Made by a program: the position numbers and the translations under genes. Shown here one piece after another: positions 12,400 to 22,895 of a stretch of DNA of 64,000 bases. This DNA comes from Brachycybe producta (lineage: Eukaryota > Arthropoda > Diplopoda > Playtdesmida > Andrognathidae): positions 16,462,842 through 16,526,841 of the forward strand of contig JAUPFP010000001.1 in assembly GCA_036925085.1 (NCBI GenBank). The letters run 5' to 3'. The number at the start of each line of letters is the position of its first letter. Positions within the stretch are counted from its first letter, which is position 1. A model generated the notes under the pieces. That model was not told where the DNA came from, searched no databases, and saw nothing but the letters and a program-made list of their open reading frames with translations.

Positions 12400-13095
12400 G
12401 AGCAGGAAGTCTCACGGTATGAGGTACCCTTTGGGTGTCCCTACCGTGGTGGGAGAGAGCCGGCAGTCCGCTACTTTGGGCGGACGGCTGGGAGAGGAGG
12501 CGGCCGGACATTGCGGTGTTTGGGGCCCACCACGGTTTCAGTATAAACCCAGGACGACCCGTCACCAGGTGTTCGGTCAGAGGTCCCACAAAATTGAGCC
12601 GGGGACGGAGAAATCCATCCGCAAAAACCTCCATAAAACCTCCCATTACCGTCAATGTGAGGGAGTTGACGGAAAATGTCTCTCCCCACCAGTTCCAGTC
12701 TTGGTGTAGGAGAATTCACCGTGTGTCTGTCCGTAAAAAGGCAGACGACGGTGAAATCTCCATGGTGACCATGCATGAGGCGGCTGAGACCGAACCCGCG
12801 GTCGCCCTGGTAGACCTCCTAACAAGTCGGACACTTCACACGCGTCCGCAACTCCAGGATATTCCTTTCGAGGAATTTCGAACCCTGGAGGAAACCCGTC
12901 TTAGGGGGACGGCACCCGACGACACCCAGATGTGCCTGTGGTGGGCCCGTCGGTGGGCTGCGGAGTGGATGGGCTCCATTTCCGCGACACCACCAGGAAA
13001 GCCGTCCGGTTCCTAAGAAGGTCAGGTTCTAGGGAGCAATCCTGGCTGGCTCGGCTGACCTGTTCCCGAGACGGAACAGGGGAGTTTTGGATGAT
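12400..13095 (+). pseudogene. Remnant of ORF3 before the 3' LTR of element 1
   Basis: An open frame over 12435-13016 contains VRKKADDGEISMVT, which matches the region just before ORF3 in element 2 (PRKADDGRISMVT at 38400). It then jumps to ALVDLLTSRTLHTRPQL, which matches the very end of ORF3 in the other copies. About 2.5 kb of ORF3 present in element 2 is missing between them. Confidence 0.7.
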
Positions 13096-13866
13096 TGTGG
13101 CAACCTGGTCTGCTCATTTTTAAATTTTTGGATAAGCAGACGAATTCCCTATGGTGGTCTGCCTGACAGCTACAGTAGGCTGTTGGGATGGATGCCATTT
13201 TGGTGCCAGCAAACCTCTCACCATGAAGTCTATGGGTGGGAGGTCAGATGTGACCTCTGTCCCCTCCAGGTATAGTTGCCTGGAGGTTTCCTGTGGCCTG
13301 GTCAGCCACAGGATCTGGGCAGTGGGTTGTAGGCAGCTCAAGGAACTAGACCTGTGGGTGGAGGTCTGGGTGACCTCCACTGTCCGGCGTTTGGTCTTTG
13401 ACTTCGTTTTGTTGTTGCCTTTGTGGCCTTTTGTTTTGTATCGTTCCTGGCTGGACAAAGTGTCCAGTCAGTTCTGTAAATACTGCCATCTTCTTTTAGT
13501 CATCGTAAGTGTGCATTAAATACACTTTATCATCACTTACCTTGTATCGTGTGTTTTTCTTGGGGTTCACCGTGGGAGGGTGGGTTGCCGGTTTGGGAAA
13601 CACCACCATCCATTTCCATCCTCTTTCAACTGGTAGATCATGTCGGCTCACGGTGAAACTCCGGTTTCACCGCGAGCCGATCGCTAGTGATCGTCGTGTG
13701 TCACCGTTGAGGGAGCTCCGCACCGACACTACCCGAGGTTCACCGTGGGAGAGGCGGCTACAGGTATGGTCCCATCCCCGCGTCGGAGCTTGGGTTACTG
13801 GTAAGTGAGAGCATTTCTACGTTTTTATTTACCGTGTCATTGTAGCGGTCCAGGCGGGACGTTACA
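13096..13866 (+). repeat. 3' LTR of element 1
   Basis: It is 771 bp, with the same ends as the 5' LTR. It carries an extra segment near 13640-13690 that includes a GGTGAAAC/GTTTCACC palindrome also seen in the solo LTR at 33827. Confidence 0.93.
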
Positions 13867-14345
13867 ATACGAGTACGTAACTGTTGGTATGTCTTGTACA
13901 CTCCAAAGTGACCAGCTTCGGAGCTATCGTGGAACTTATACAAGCAGAAGGCTTGACACGACCTTGGCACTACAAACAACTGGTTGTTGTTTGCTACCAC
14001 AAACTTGAACTGTAAGTTCGAGTTGGGGTCGGTGAAGAGCTCACGCTTCACCTTAGAGCACCAACTGTCGTTGGCCTGCTCCTTAAGCTAATCCACCTCG
14101 GAACGGATCTGGTAAATTACCTCACTCACGTCTGCATCGACGTGTTTAGGCAAAAAAGGATCGTCAACTTCACTTACCGGATACTGACTCAGACAGTCGG
14201 CATCCTCATGAAGTTTCCCGTTCTTGACTGAATCTTATACCGGTAGTTCTGCAACTGCATTTACCAAAGCCCCATGGTAATCAGTTACGATCACAAAGTC
14301 CCGGTTAAAGATGTAAGAGGTCGGAATTTACCCATGGGAAACATG
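13867..14345 (-). pseudogene. 5' side of the interrupted minus-strand gypsy element (integrase N-terminus, RNase H end)
   Basis: The minus strand reads through the HHCC-like N-terminal integrase motif (SSEAGHFGVYKTYQQLRTR) up to the insertion point. Further right it covers the C-terminal RNase H/connection region (compare 39900-40260). At about 14345 it stops abruptly against an LTR fragment, so gag, protease and RT are missing. Confidence 0.8.
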
Positions 14346-14359
14346 ATCACCAAGGATTA

Positions 14360-14547
14360 AGGGTTTCACACACTGCCCAGTGAATGGCCGCCGCCATTAT
14401 ATACTCCCCCAGGCTGCTCCACCTGGGGGTTGACAGTGACCCTTGCTAGCCTTTCTGCCATCTGCTGTGCAGCCCACTACAGGTGCCTAGCAGACTACAA
14501 CAGGAGTTTAGTCTGCTCCTACTTAAAGGAGCAAAGCTGGGTCGTCA
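14360..14547 (-). repeat. Type B LTR fragment, 5' end of the interrupted element
   Basis: It matches the right-hand part of the LTR at 43077-43850 (ATATAC...CCACCTGGGGG, then GGAGCAAA.CTGGGTCGTCAC). The last base of the expected terminus is changed. Confidence 0.75.
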
Positions 14548-14642
14548 CTACATCCTTACTGACATATCTCTGTAATAATAGTTCTGTTAAGTTGGATTAA
14601 AAAGTGGTAAACAAAATGTATTTATAATTATTTAAAATTCAC

Positions 14643-14648
14643 TTTATT
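14643..14648 (-). terminator. Candidate poly(A) signal of the vanin-like gene
   Basis: An AATAAA on the minus strand lies 437 nt downstream of the stop codon. It is the best candidate I see before the gypsy mosaic begins at 14547. This is weak evidence because the region is AT-rich. Confidence 0.35.
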
Positions 14649-14895
14649 TTTTTTCTCCAGTCATTACACTTGGTCGAATCCAATTAAAAATTAAAAAAAT
14701 CGACGTCACATGCCTCTGTTGTACGCAACAAGACATGCAAAGTGTTTTTTTTTTCAGAAAAGAGATGCAGTCCTATTTACCAATCCGAAGATGGTTCCCA
14801 TGTTCTCGATAACAATTCATCTGTAACAACCAAATTTAGGACATACCCCATCACTAGTAATGAGCTATTTTTTTAAATCTACCAACTGTGTGTTT

Positions 14896-14970
14896 GGTAA
14901 GTCGTGTAATGCTTTTATATGGTAAGTTGTGTAATGCTTTTATATGGTAAGTTGTGTAATGCTTTTATAA
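14896..14970. repeat. Three tandem copies of a 25-bp unit
   Basis: The unit GGTAAGTTGTGTAATGCTTT plus TATAT is repeated three times; only single-base differences are visible. It lies in the presumed 3' UTR of the vanin-like gene, 115-190 nt beyond the stop. Confidence 0.9.
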
Positions 14971-15084
14971 GCCTATTTTTATCCATAAATGTAAAATTAA
15001 CAAGAGGACAAAAACAAAGGAAAAAAATAATTTTGTTTTTAAATTACAGTATCTCAATTGTGCTTCATATTAATGAAATTGTTT

Positions 15085-15815
15085 CTAACATTCATCATAC
15101 AACCTTCCAAAAATTCCTGTCACTAGTGGTCTATAAGAAAAATTTTCATTTGTAATAAGCTGAGCTATTGTTAGTTTGTCTGCATTTATGTTTTCTTCAT
15201 CTATACTTTCTATACTCGACTCAAAACAACATTGTTTGCGGCAACTTTCAAATGATTTTTTTGTAAATGTCCAAAGTGATGTGTTTATGGGGTACAAGTT
15301 ATAATCTAAAATTGAAGGATACAAAAATTGTGTGCTGAAAGTTGCCTTAAGTTCAAGAAAAGTGATGTTTGCATTAGATGTGACAGGTGGCCGTGAACAA
15401 GTTTGTACCGGATCTCCATCAGCACACCATGCAACAGTACAGAGCTCCACAGCCAAACAATATTTTTTGAAACCTAAAGTCATAGTCCCTTTGTAAACAA
15501 TCAAGTAATACTGGCCATTGTCTACTGTCGATTGGAATTTGTAACGAACATTGCAAGTAAATGCATTGCTTGTGCCTTGCACGCTTCCTTCGAGGGATAA
15601 CTGCGTTATGTTAAGCATTGTAAATGTGTAATTGGACATGTTATCATAAATGATTCCACTGTAGTTGACTTCACCATTGTTTTCTATATAAGTGGTGTGC
15701 TCATGTAGTTCTTCGGAAATATTGGCTATTAACAAATGCCCATTAGACAGACTTCCATATGTGTAGTTCAAGATCCCGTTGTTTCCAGAATAAATTCCAC
15801 TGCCACCACGATCAC
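15085..15815 (-). CDS. Exon 4: C-terminal domain of the vanin/biotinidase-like protein
   Basis: The exon begins after TTATAAG at 15815 and completes the split Gly codon. It first reads GDRGGSGIYSGNNG, matching the substrate-pocket loop that follows the core in vanins. The rest encodes the Cys-rich beta domain, with CxVAWCADG-like spacing (ELCTVAWCADG), a CRKQCC cluster, many N-x-S/T sites, and the C-terminal GIFGRLYDEC before a TAG stop at 15087-15085. Family members usually carry a FGRLY-type motif near the end, so the C-terminus looks complete. There is no GPI-type hydrophobic tail. Confidence 0.88.
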
Positions 15816-16104
15816 CTTATAAACATAAAAATAAAAGTATTTTTAGTTGTTAAGACAGGAAAGGTGTCTTCTGTAATTCCATTTCACAAACTGTCTTAAC
15901 AATTTGTATACTTAACTATATGTAGCAAGGGCAAACATGTTAGATGTGTTTCAGGTTCAAAACTTTTATCATGCAACTATGGTCATATTTTTAAATACTG
16001 TATAGGACTACCAAAAAACTTACCTCAAATGCATAGAAATTCGTTGAACAGTTTACATAATTTCTAAATGCAATAGAGATCGAAAGTAGCAAAATTGTTG
16101 TATC
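15816..16104. other. Intron 3 start, no feature seen
   Basis: AT-rich sequence without repeats or coding signals that I can recognise. Confidence 0.4.
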
Positions 16105-16570
16105 CCATCCCATCTCATCCCGCTAGGGCATCATAACATCTCATCCCACTAGGACATTAATCTATCTTATCCCATCAATCCCACAGATCTCATCAGTCCC
16201 ACGAGTCCCATCAGTCTAATGGATCCCATCAGTCCCATCAGTCGAACGAGTTTCTTGGATCCTATCAGTCCCACGAGCCCCATCAGTCGAACGAGTCCCT
16301 TGGATCCTATCAGTCCCACTTGTCCTATGGGAATGAATTTCCTCATTGATGGGAGGCCTTACTACAGTGGATCTAGATTATGTTGGGGTGATTGTACTTT
16401 AAGCAGACTATGTTTGTTATTCTCCCCATCACCAGTCTCATGGGCCCAACCAGTTTCATTAGTCCTCCTCATCCAAATAGTCTCATGGGTCCTACCCATC
16501 CCATCAGTCCCATGGGTCTCATCAAACCCATCATTTCCATGGCTCCGAGGTCCCATCAGTCCCAACTGTG
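16105..16570. repeat. Degenerate tandem array of CCCATCAGT-type units
   Basis: Short units such as CCCATCAGTCC and CCCACGAG repeat throughout. A longer 36-37 bp unit ending GAACGAGT is visible at 16215-16300. It is an eroded minisatellite. Open frames across it only reflect the repeat (DPISP units). Confidence 0.8.
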
Positions 16571-16667
16571 CCAGAAATGAAAACACACGACACACAAAGT
16601 TAGACGATGAAACGATGTATTTTAATAACACTTACAAAGTGTAAAGGCAGTAAGTGTAAAGGCAGTT

Positions 16668-16825
16668 CTTGGATGGGAAGGGTGCAATATATAGTTGACC
16701 TTGAGAAAAAAAGCAGTTCATTTATTCAAATTTATATAAATTCTGACAAAGGTGTTTGTCCAGCGTTAGAGGAAAGACACCCACACACACACGCACACAC
16801 AGACCTGGGATATTATATATATAAC
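16668..16825 (+). repeat. Copy 1 of a ~155-bp dispersed unit with a CA tail
   Basis: It begins TTCTTGGATGGG, has a T-rich centre (TTCATTTATTCAAATT), a CACACA tract and ends GACCTGGGATATTATATAT. A second copy lies at 17218-17371. It could be a SINE-like family; no tRNA-like A/B boxes were recognised. Confidence 0.7.
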
Positions 16826-16867
16826 TAGTGGGATAACCCATCATAAATGACGGGAGCCAAATTCACA

Positions 16868-17003
16868 GGCAATTGTGCCCAGCATTAGAATTTCTTTTCC
16901 TCCGCCCTTTTATGACTTCAGACCAAGTAACAAACCAATTAGAAATTGATGACGTTCATAAAAGGGCTGAGCAAAAGAAATTCTAATGCTGGGCACAATT
17001 GCC
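16868..17003. mobile_element. MITE-like palindrome 1
   Basis: Left arm GGCAATTGTGCCCAGCATTA and its continuation match the right arm as a near-perfect reverse complement over more than 30 bp. The core holds CTCCGCCCTTTTATGACTTC and AACAAACCAATTAGAA, which recur in the other copies of this family in the window. Confidence 0.85.
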
Positions 17004-17217
17004 AGTGATAAATTCTAGTTTAATTTTGCTACTTATATCCCCTCCTTTTTTATATTTGAAAGAGAGCGTTCTCTCTGGTGTGTGCATGCGTGTCGTTTGT
17101 TCTTTTTTTTACTCCTTTCATTTCAATTTCAGTCACCCCCTCCCACTTTTCCCCCTCCACATTTCTCTCCCCCTTCTGCACTTTTCAACCTTTTCCCCTC
17201 TCCAATTTAATATCATG

Positions 17218-17371
17218 GGGTTCTTGGATGGGGAGTGTGCAACATATAGTTGACCTTGAGAAAAAAAAACGGTTCATTTATTCAAATTTATATAAATTCC
17301 GACGTGCTTCAATGGTTTTGTTACTCCACACACAAACACACACACACACAGACCTGGGATATTATATATTG
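17218..17371 (+). repeat. Copy 2 of the ~155-bp unit
   Basis: Same order as 16668-16825, including the CACACA tract and the GACCTGGGATATTATATAT end. A minus-strand LTR begins at 17371/17372, directly at its end. Confidence 0.7.
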
Positions 17372-17840
17372 TGACGGACCTTTTTCCGTTAGTAGAATCT
17401 GCTCTTTTATGGTAATACGAGCGAGTTTGCACTCGAATTGATAGTGAGTGGCTAGGTCACTAATTCTACTGGCCCGGGAGGACTAGACCAATATAACGTC
17501 TATTTTATGCCCTCACTAGTTTCTGGCAAAAGACTTCACAGTCTTGAGGATCTTTAGTCTCTGTATCTCTCGGACTTTCGTCCGTAAATCTGCCCTAAGA
17601 ATCGTGTAAAATATATTTACTCGTGCGTTGCAGGTTTGCACCTCGAAATATCCAAGAAAGGTGAAGACCTGCAGCAAATGATGAAGTTCTCAACCGCGAA
17701 ATTGAAGTTTCAAATAACAAAACACCACTGGTTTAGTTAAATAGAATCGAAGATTTTTTCACATAAAAAATAAAAAAATTAGCGAACTGGTTTTGAACAC
17801 AACACACAAAAAAATATAACTTGAAAATAAAATTAAAAGA
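17372..17840 (-). repeat. Left LTR fragment of the second lineage
   Basis: It starts TGTGACGGACC at 17371-17381 and matches the right copy until about 17830, where it runs straight into the coding segment at 17856. The outermost 17372-17410 is not in the right copy. Confidence 0.65.
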
Positions 17841-17855
17841 ATCAGGGAATCAGGG

Positions 17856-19150
17856 TGGCCAACATGGTCTCTGTGATTAGTTCCAGAGTCCTGGTGCGGG
17901 ATTGCTCCCGGGTTCCAGGGTGGATCAGCTGTATGATGTTCGACTCGTCGCTAGCATGGAGTGCGACGACGGCGGGATATTCTGGCATCTCTAAAACGAC
18001 AGCGGTCCAGAGGACATCTTTTCTGGGCCGGGGTCATTCGCTGGAAATCTCCCTTCTGCTATTGAAAACTCCCAAATATCGGAGTGCGTGCCGTCCTCCG
18101 CGTCTACTGAAAGAAACCAAACCATTTTTCAGGAGATGTAATTGCCGTTCCTGCTCTTCTTCAGGTGTCTTCTTCGTCGGAGACGGTGACTTAGGTTTTG
18201 AAGCTGGCTTAGGGATCGCTCCCTGAGACGGTGCTCCTCTAGGATCTGTAAGATGTCCTCGACATCCTTTAAACTGCTCATCGCGACGAGCTTTTCGACG
18301 GGCAGCGGCTCCTAGACCTTTCGGTCGTCTGCTTTCTCTTGGTCGTCCTTCCGGTGGCGATTGTCGGTCGAAGTGGACTGCCCTCCTCTTGTTTTCCTCT
18401 CTGACGACAGTTACTGTTGATCGTGGTCTAAACGGAACAACGGGCGGTAGAGATTCAGACGATACTTTCCTTGGTGGTGTCGGGACCGAAATTGGCCCCG
18501 GCAGCACCAACTTCTTTGCAATTTCCGGGCGGTATCCCCGAACGATGGGCTGGTCTATCGTAGCCCAACTGTTAGCGGGAGATGCTTCTCGAACGGGTCT
18601 GATGCTCCTTGGTAAGGCGGTGCCCACTGCAGGTACCTCGATGGGCTTCTGGCACCTCTTGACGCATTCTTGGTTCTGCTTAGCGATCCATTCCTGCATG
18701 GCCCTCTTATCCGCATTCTTCTCTCCTCGGGTGCGGCCCCGGCGATTCGACAAGTACAACTCGATGGGTACTCCCCCTTCGGCATCACTGCCAGGCGGCG
18801 TGTCCATTTCTTCCGGAGGATGCGGGAACTGTTGCGTCGGGTCCCGGGCTGGTCCCATGTAGATGTCCGGTTCTCATTAAAGGAACGAAACGATTTACCA
18901 ATTCATCTGATTCGGGGCTCTTTCGCTTCTTAAAAGAGTTGCCCGAATCGTTCCTGTCTTTGCTGGAAGTCGAGGCATTGCTGCCTAAAGGCTTTTCAGC
19001 CATGATGGCTGCGTTGATCCCTCGAGCGGCATCCTCGATTTCCATCACCTCATCATCGTGGCCTTCTCCAAATAAGGCCGTAAAGTTGAACGAGTCCTTA
19101 CTACTAGAAGACTTTCCTCCAAAAGAACGCGGCATTTTCTTGGAAAAATA
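17856..19150 (-). pseudogene. Post-integrase coding region of the second lineage
   Basis: On minus, an ATG near 19134 starts MPRSFGGKSSSSKDSF and runs to about 18860. A frame change leads into 18858-18034, a 274-codon stretch rich in Pro, Arg, Lys and Ser (RRGRTRGEKNADKRAMQEWI, KPKSPSPTKKTPEEEQE). It is hydrophilic, without signal peptide or membrane segment. The composition suggests a nucleic-acid-binding or disordered protein, but I recognise no family. It occupies the position where some gypsy elements carry env, but nothing looks like an envelope. Confidence 0.55.
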
Positions 19151-19169
19151 AAACTTTTTAACACTTGCC

Positions 19170-20740
19170 TCACTTAGAAATCGCGAAACTTTGCTTTCGC
19201 ATCCTTCTCTTGCAGAAGTGAATTTGAAAGTGGCGTCCAAAATGGCGGAGGCGTCCCCACGTGGTTCTAAAGGGGTTGCCAAGTCTAATTTCCGGGTCAG
19301 AAGTGGCGGAGCTATTAGCTACTTCCGGTTTCTCTTCTTTTCCTCTTCTCTGAATTTCTCTCACCAGGCGGCGCTGCGCAAGGCGGCAGATTCGAATCTC
19401 GGCATCATTTGATGCTTCTTTTTGACTCTGTGGAACTAATTTGGCCGTTTTAACGCCAAATTTCGCCCATCTTGGTGGCAAATTAGCTTTTGCGTAATTT
19501 TTCTTCTCTCCACCAGGTGTTTGCACACGGGAATCCAATTGGACTGGTTCTTGTGGAGCAGTTTTCTTTGGTCTCCCGCGTTTCCTCTTAGGTGGTTCCA
19601 GTGGTATCTCTGGAATTTCCTCTTCTTCTTTTTCAGAAGTTTCCAGATGAGTTTCTTGGCTGGCATCAGGGATAACTTCTTCTTCACGACGAACTTCTGG
19701 AGTATTCTCAACAGGTAAGTCATCGTCTGCTTCGTAAATAACATTTTCATCAGCGTCGGACTCTTCTTTGACGCTGGGAACTTCTTCAATGTCATCAGGT
19801 AGGTTCATTTGAGGAACCCTCAGGTCATTGGCCTCGAAATAGGGTCTCATTTGCTGAACATTGATGGTGTCTCTCATAGTCAGACCAGATCGAGTAACAT
19901 ACTCGATCTCGTAGACTAAATCAGTTATCTTTTTCGTGACAATGCAGGGTTCTTTGTATGGCCAGATGAGTTTCTGAGCCATTCCTGGCTTTGGCACACG
20001 ATCTCTTATTAACACTTTCTGTCCCGGCTGGTAGTCCGGAATCATACGATGTTTTTCGTCGTAGTTTCTTTTCTGCACCTCCTGGGCAGCTTCTATGTTC
20101 TTTCTAGCAGCATGCACTGCTCTGCTTCGTTTGTTACGGGCGGTGGCACAATAGGAGCGCGTGGCATCATGTTGTCCAAGGTGGTCCTGGGCTCGCGCCC
20201 GAACATCAATCGATATGGCGAAAATTTCGTCGAGTTATGCTCTACAAGATTGTAGGCCATAACCGTGTCACCCAATTTCTTTTTCCAGTCAGCCTGCTGC
20301 TGAAGGACATCTAAGTGACGTTTCACCACTTCCATCACCGTATGGTTCGTTCTTTCTGCCAACCCATCAGCTTGTGGATGATAGGCTGTCGTTGCGGCAT
20401 GCTGGATTACGTAGGTCTTGAAAAACGCTTGAGTTTCGTTACTCAAGAATTGGGGTCCTCAATCAGTGATGATCTTCTGAGGAACTCCAAACTCGTTTAC
20501 AATTTTGTCCTTGACGAAGGCAATTGCTGCCTGAGCGATTGCTCTTGCCACTGCTTTGGCGATGCAATACTTCGTCGCATAGTCCACTGCAATCAAGATA
20601 TGTTGGACTCCTCCGGTTGATTTCGGAAGAGGACCAACATAATCCATCCCCAACACTCTGTCGGTTTTCCCAAAATGATTGGCTGAAGCAATCCAGGTAC
20701 TTTTTGGTGCGACAGTTTGGTTCTCTGACAGATGTGGCAC
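19170..20740 (-). pseudogene. Integrase of the second lineage, one stop in the core
   Basis: The core begins GMDYVGPLPKSTGG (first Asp). The second Asp lies in KIITD, immediately followed by a TGA that probably arose from CGA. The frame then continues with NETQAFF, TAYHPQADGLAERTNHT (catalytic Glu) and FGREPRTTLDNMMP. The C-terminal part (20117-19170) has QPGQKVLIRDRVPKPGMAQK and a long acidic/basic tail (PKRKRGRPKK). Apart from the stop and one frame shift it is well preserved. Confidence 0.88.
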
Positions 20741-20779
20741 GACCTGACATAGTCGGCGACATCTGCTTTCATTGTCTTT

Positions 20780-21430
20780 TATGTTAATACAAGCGAGTTT
20801 GCACTCGTATTGATAGTGAGTGGCTAGGTCACTAATTCTACTGCCTCGGGAGGACTAGACCAATATAACGTCTATTTTATGTCCTCACTAGTCTCTGGCA
20901 AAAGACTTCAGTCTTGAGGATCTTTAGTCTTTGTATCTCTCGGACTTTCGTGCGTAAATCTGCCCTAAAAATCGTGTAAAATATACTTACTCGTGCATTG
21001 CAGGTTTGCACCTGTTGGGACCTCGAAGTATCCAAGAAAGGTGAAGACCTGCCAATGATGAAGTTCACAACCACGGAATTTAGGTTCCAATCGATAAGAC
21101 ACCACTGGTTTTAGTTAAATAGTAAAATATCGGTTTATTTCGTAGAAAAACATTAAACAAATCGAACTGGTTTTTAAGCACACAACACTTAGAAATATAA
21201 TTTCGAAAAATAATAGTTAAAAAGAAAAGAACCTAGCCAAAATTGGGTATAGGTTCAGTGTTTTGAAAATCTCTCTTGAACATATAAAATGAACTCTTTA
21301 TATACCCTGAGAATCCAGAAGTCGGATTCTCAGGGCACAACTTTACAATTGGTTACTTTAATATTTTGGAGCAAATAGACCAATCAAAAGATTGATCTAT
21401 TTGGCCAAAATCATGATTCATCCCCTGTTA
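20780..21430 (-). repeat. Right (5') LTR of the second lineage
   Basis: Matches the left LTR over the CGAGTTTGCACTCG to GAACTGGTTTT region and extends further right. The outer end is unclear because the sequence from 21425 is a dispersed segment that also occurs at 58835. Confidence 0.6.
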
Positions 21431-21545
21431 TCACACATAGGTGATAACAGGAGAAACGAAAACAAATCGAATTAAAAAAACATAAATCCACTCATGTGGA
21501 AGTAAAAATGAGGGGAAACGAAAAGGTCAAGATCATAATCTGAAA
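21425..21545. repeat. Dispersed ~120-bp segment, copy 1
   Basis: It shares ATCACACATAGGTGATAACA, CCACTCATGTGGAAGTAAAA and GGGGAAACGAAAAGGTCAAG with 58835-58965 in the same order. It contains two small palindromes (TCACCTATGTGTGA type and CACTCATGTG). Confidence 0.75.
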
Positions 21546-21599
21546 CATATGGTATCTGGGTATCTGGGGTATCTGGGTATGAGTGATTTTTTAGAATTT

Positions 21600-21701
21600 C
21601 TTATTAATAAGAAATTCCAAAAAATCACTCATAACAGCTCGAGGGCCACATTATTAATAAGAAATTCCAAAAAATCACTCATAACAGCTCGAGGGCCACA
21701 T
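21600..21701. repeat. Direct duplication of a ~51-bp unit
   Basis: The unit from TTATTAATAAGAAATTCC to GAGGGCCACA is present twice, back to back. It is preceded by TATCTGGG repeats and followed by GTGGCTCGC repeats. Confidence 0.85.
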
Positions 21702-21764
21702 TTTGTGGCTCGCGGGCTACATTTTGTGGCTCGCAGGCCACAAGCGTAATTCAACCCAACCACC

Positions 21765-22390
21765 CAAGCACATGGTGTTTATAAAATTTGAAAAAGCTTA
21801 TGATAGGGTGCATTACATTTACTTTAGGAGGTTTTGCAGAAGATAGGGTTTGGGGACAGTAATATTATGTGAGGGACATGTTTGGGGAAGCAGCAGCAAG
21901 TGGCTGGACTGTCTGGGGGTCCCAATAGTTTTAAAGTTAGAACTGGCGTGCATAGTTATGGTTCAGCCCTTAGTTCATATCTATTCATTTTAATATTGCC
22001 TGATGAGTCAAATGAGTCAAAGGATTGGACACTAATGCAACAGGGGCATGATTATATATTTAGGATCCGTCTTACTAGATGATGGTGGCAGATTTAAATA
22101 TTATAAACATGAATAAGGTATGCTAATATAAGTGGAGACAGGCTTGTGTGGTATTACTGTATGTGACTGAAGGATGCCAATAAAACTGAACAGCAAGTTT
22201 TATAAGACCGTGCTTAGACTAGCTATGTTGTATGGGGTGAAAATGTTGGGTGGCCAAATAGGGGCAAGAGGATAGACTGCACGTGGCTGAAATGCAAACT
22301 AAGGTTTATGTGTACAGTAAGAAGAAAGGATAGGATAAGAAATGACTTCATCAGAAAGAATATATGGGGTTGCAAACATAATAAAAAGTT
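21765..22390 (+). pseudogene. Eroded RTE/CR1-type LINE reverse transcriptase
   Basis: Fragments in shifting plus frames resemble the later RT motifs of RTE-like LINEs: KFEKAYDRVH, GLSGGPNSFKVRTGVH, then NSKFYKTVLRLAMLYG-like and RKDRIRNDFIRKN pieces. The catalytic motif is lost and stops are numerous. It is an old fossil in intron 3. Confidence 0.7.
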
Positions 22391-22850
22391 GTAGTAAAAT
22401 TATCTCAAACCTCTTTAAAATCTTCAAGGTATGGGAGTGCAACCACTTTTAATAATGCAATATACATTTGTAGAGCACTTTTCCACAGAAGTTTCTCACA
22501 GGCGCGCAATTTTTACCCCACCTCAATTTTGAGGAAGCAAGAGTAGACTGGCGACTATATTTCCAACATTGTGTGTTCCACCATATTTTTTCTAGGTGCC
22601 ACTGTACACGAGATATATGCAATAAACCGATTTTCAATTTGTTTTCAAGGTCACTGCAGCAGAAGCTCAGATGGTATCCATGAGGACATTTAGTAAGTTA
22701 AATTACTTGCCGAAATAAGCATATATACCAATATCCAGCTTTCTATCATGTTTCCACTTATTTGCGAAAAAAGTCTAACATGACTGGACTATTTGGATTT
22801 TATCATTCGGGCCCTCTTAAAGACCCTAGTCTGGAGATTTAGTAAAACGC
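22391..22850. other. Intron 3 near exon 3, nothing recognised
   Basis: AT-rich, without open frames or repeats that I recognise. Confidence 0.4.
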
Positions 22851-22895
22851 ACTATAGGTAACAGCCCTGTTTATAAATGTATTTAACATGTATAC

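Larger units (their letters stand above)
5312..13866 (+). mobile_element. Full-length Ty3/gypsy LTR retrotransposon (element 1), nested
   Basis: LTRs at 5312-6047 and 13096-13866 both begin TGTGGCAACC and end GACGTTACA. The flanks 5308-5311 and 13867-13870 are both ATAC, a 4-bp target duplication. A primer binding site candidate (TGGTGGAGGTGCC) lies two bases after the 5' LTR and a purine-rich AACAGGGGAG precedes the 3' LTR. The coding order is gag, protease, RT, RNase H, integrase, then a remnant of ORF3. PR-RT-RH-IN order places it in Ty3/gypsy. All the main genes carry frameshifts or deletions and the two LTRs differ by indels, so the copy is old and not autonomous. Confidence 0.95.
17372..21430 (-). 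mobile_element. Second Ty3/gypsy lineage, minus strand, internally deleted
   Basis: LTR-like sequences at 17372-17840 and 20780-21430 share GCGAGTTTGCACTCG, TAGTGAGTGGCTAGGTCACT and CCGGGAGGACTAGACC in the same order. Between them lie integrase (20740-19170) and a further sense coding region (19150-17856). Gag, protease, RT and RNase H are absent: the right LTR joins integrase near 20780. A pol fragment of the same lineage is at 47935-50490. Confidence 0.8.

Noticed and set aside
16219-16644. 141-codon frame of DPISP repeats
   Set aside because: It follows the tandem DNA repeat and has no other support as a gene.
17856-19150. Homology between the ORF3 starts of the two gypsy lineages (VKKxYFxxK followed by Met)
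   Set aside because: The likeness rests on about ten AT-rich positions and does not extend further.
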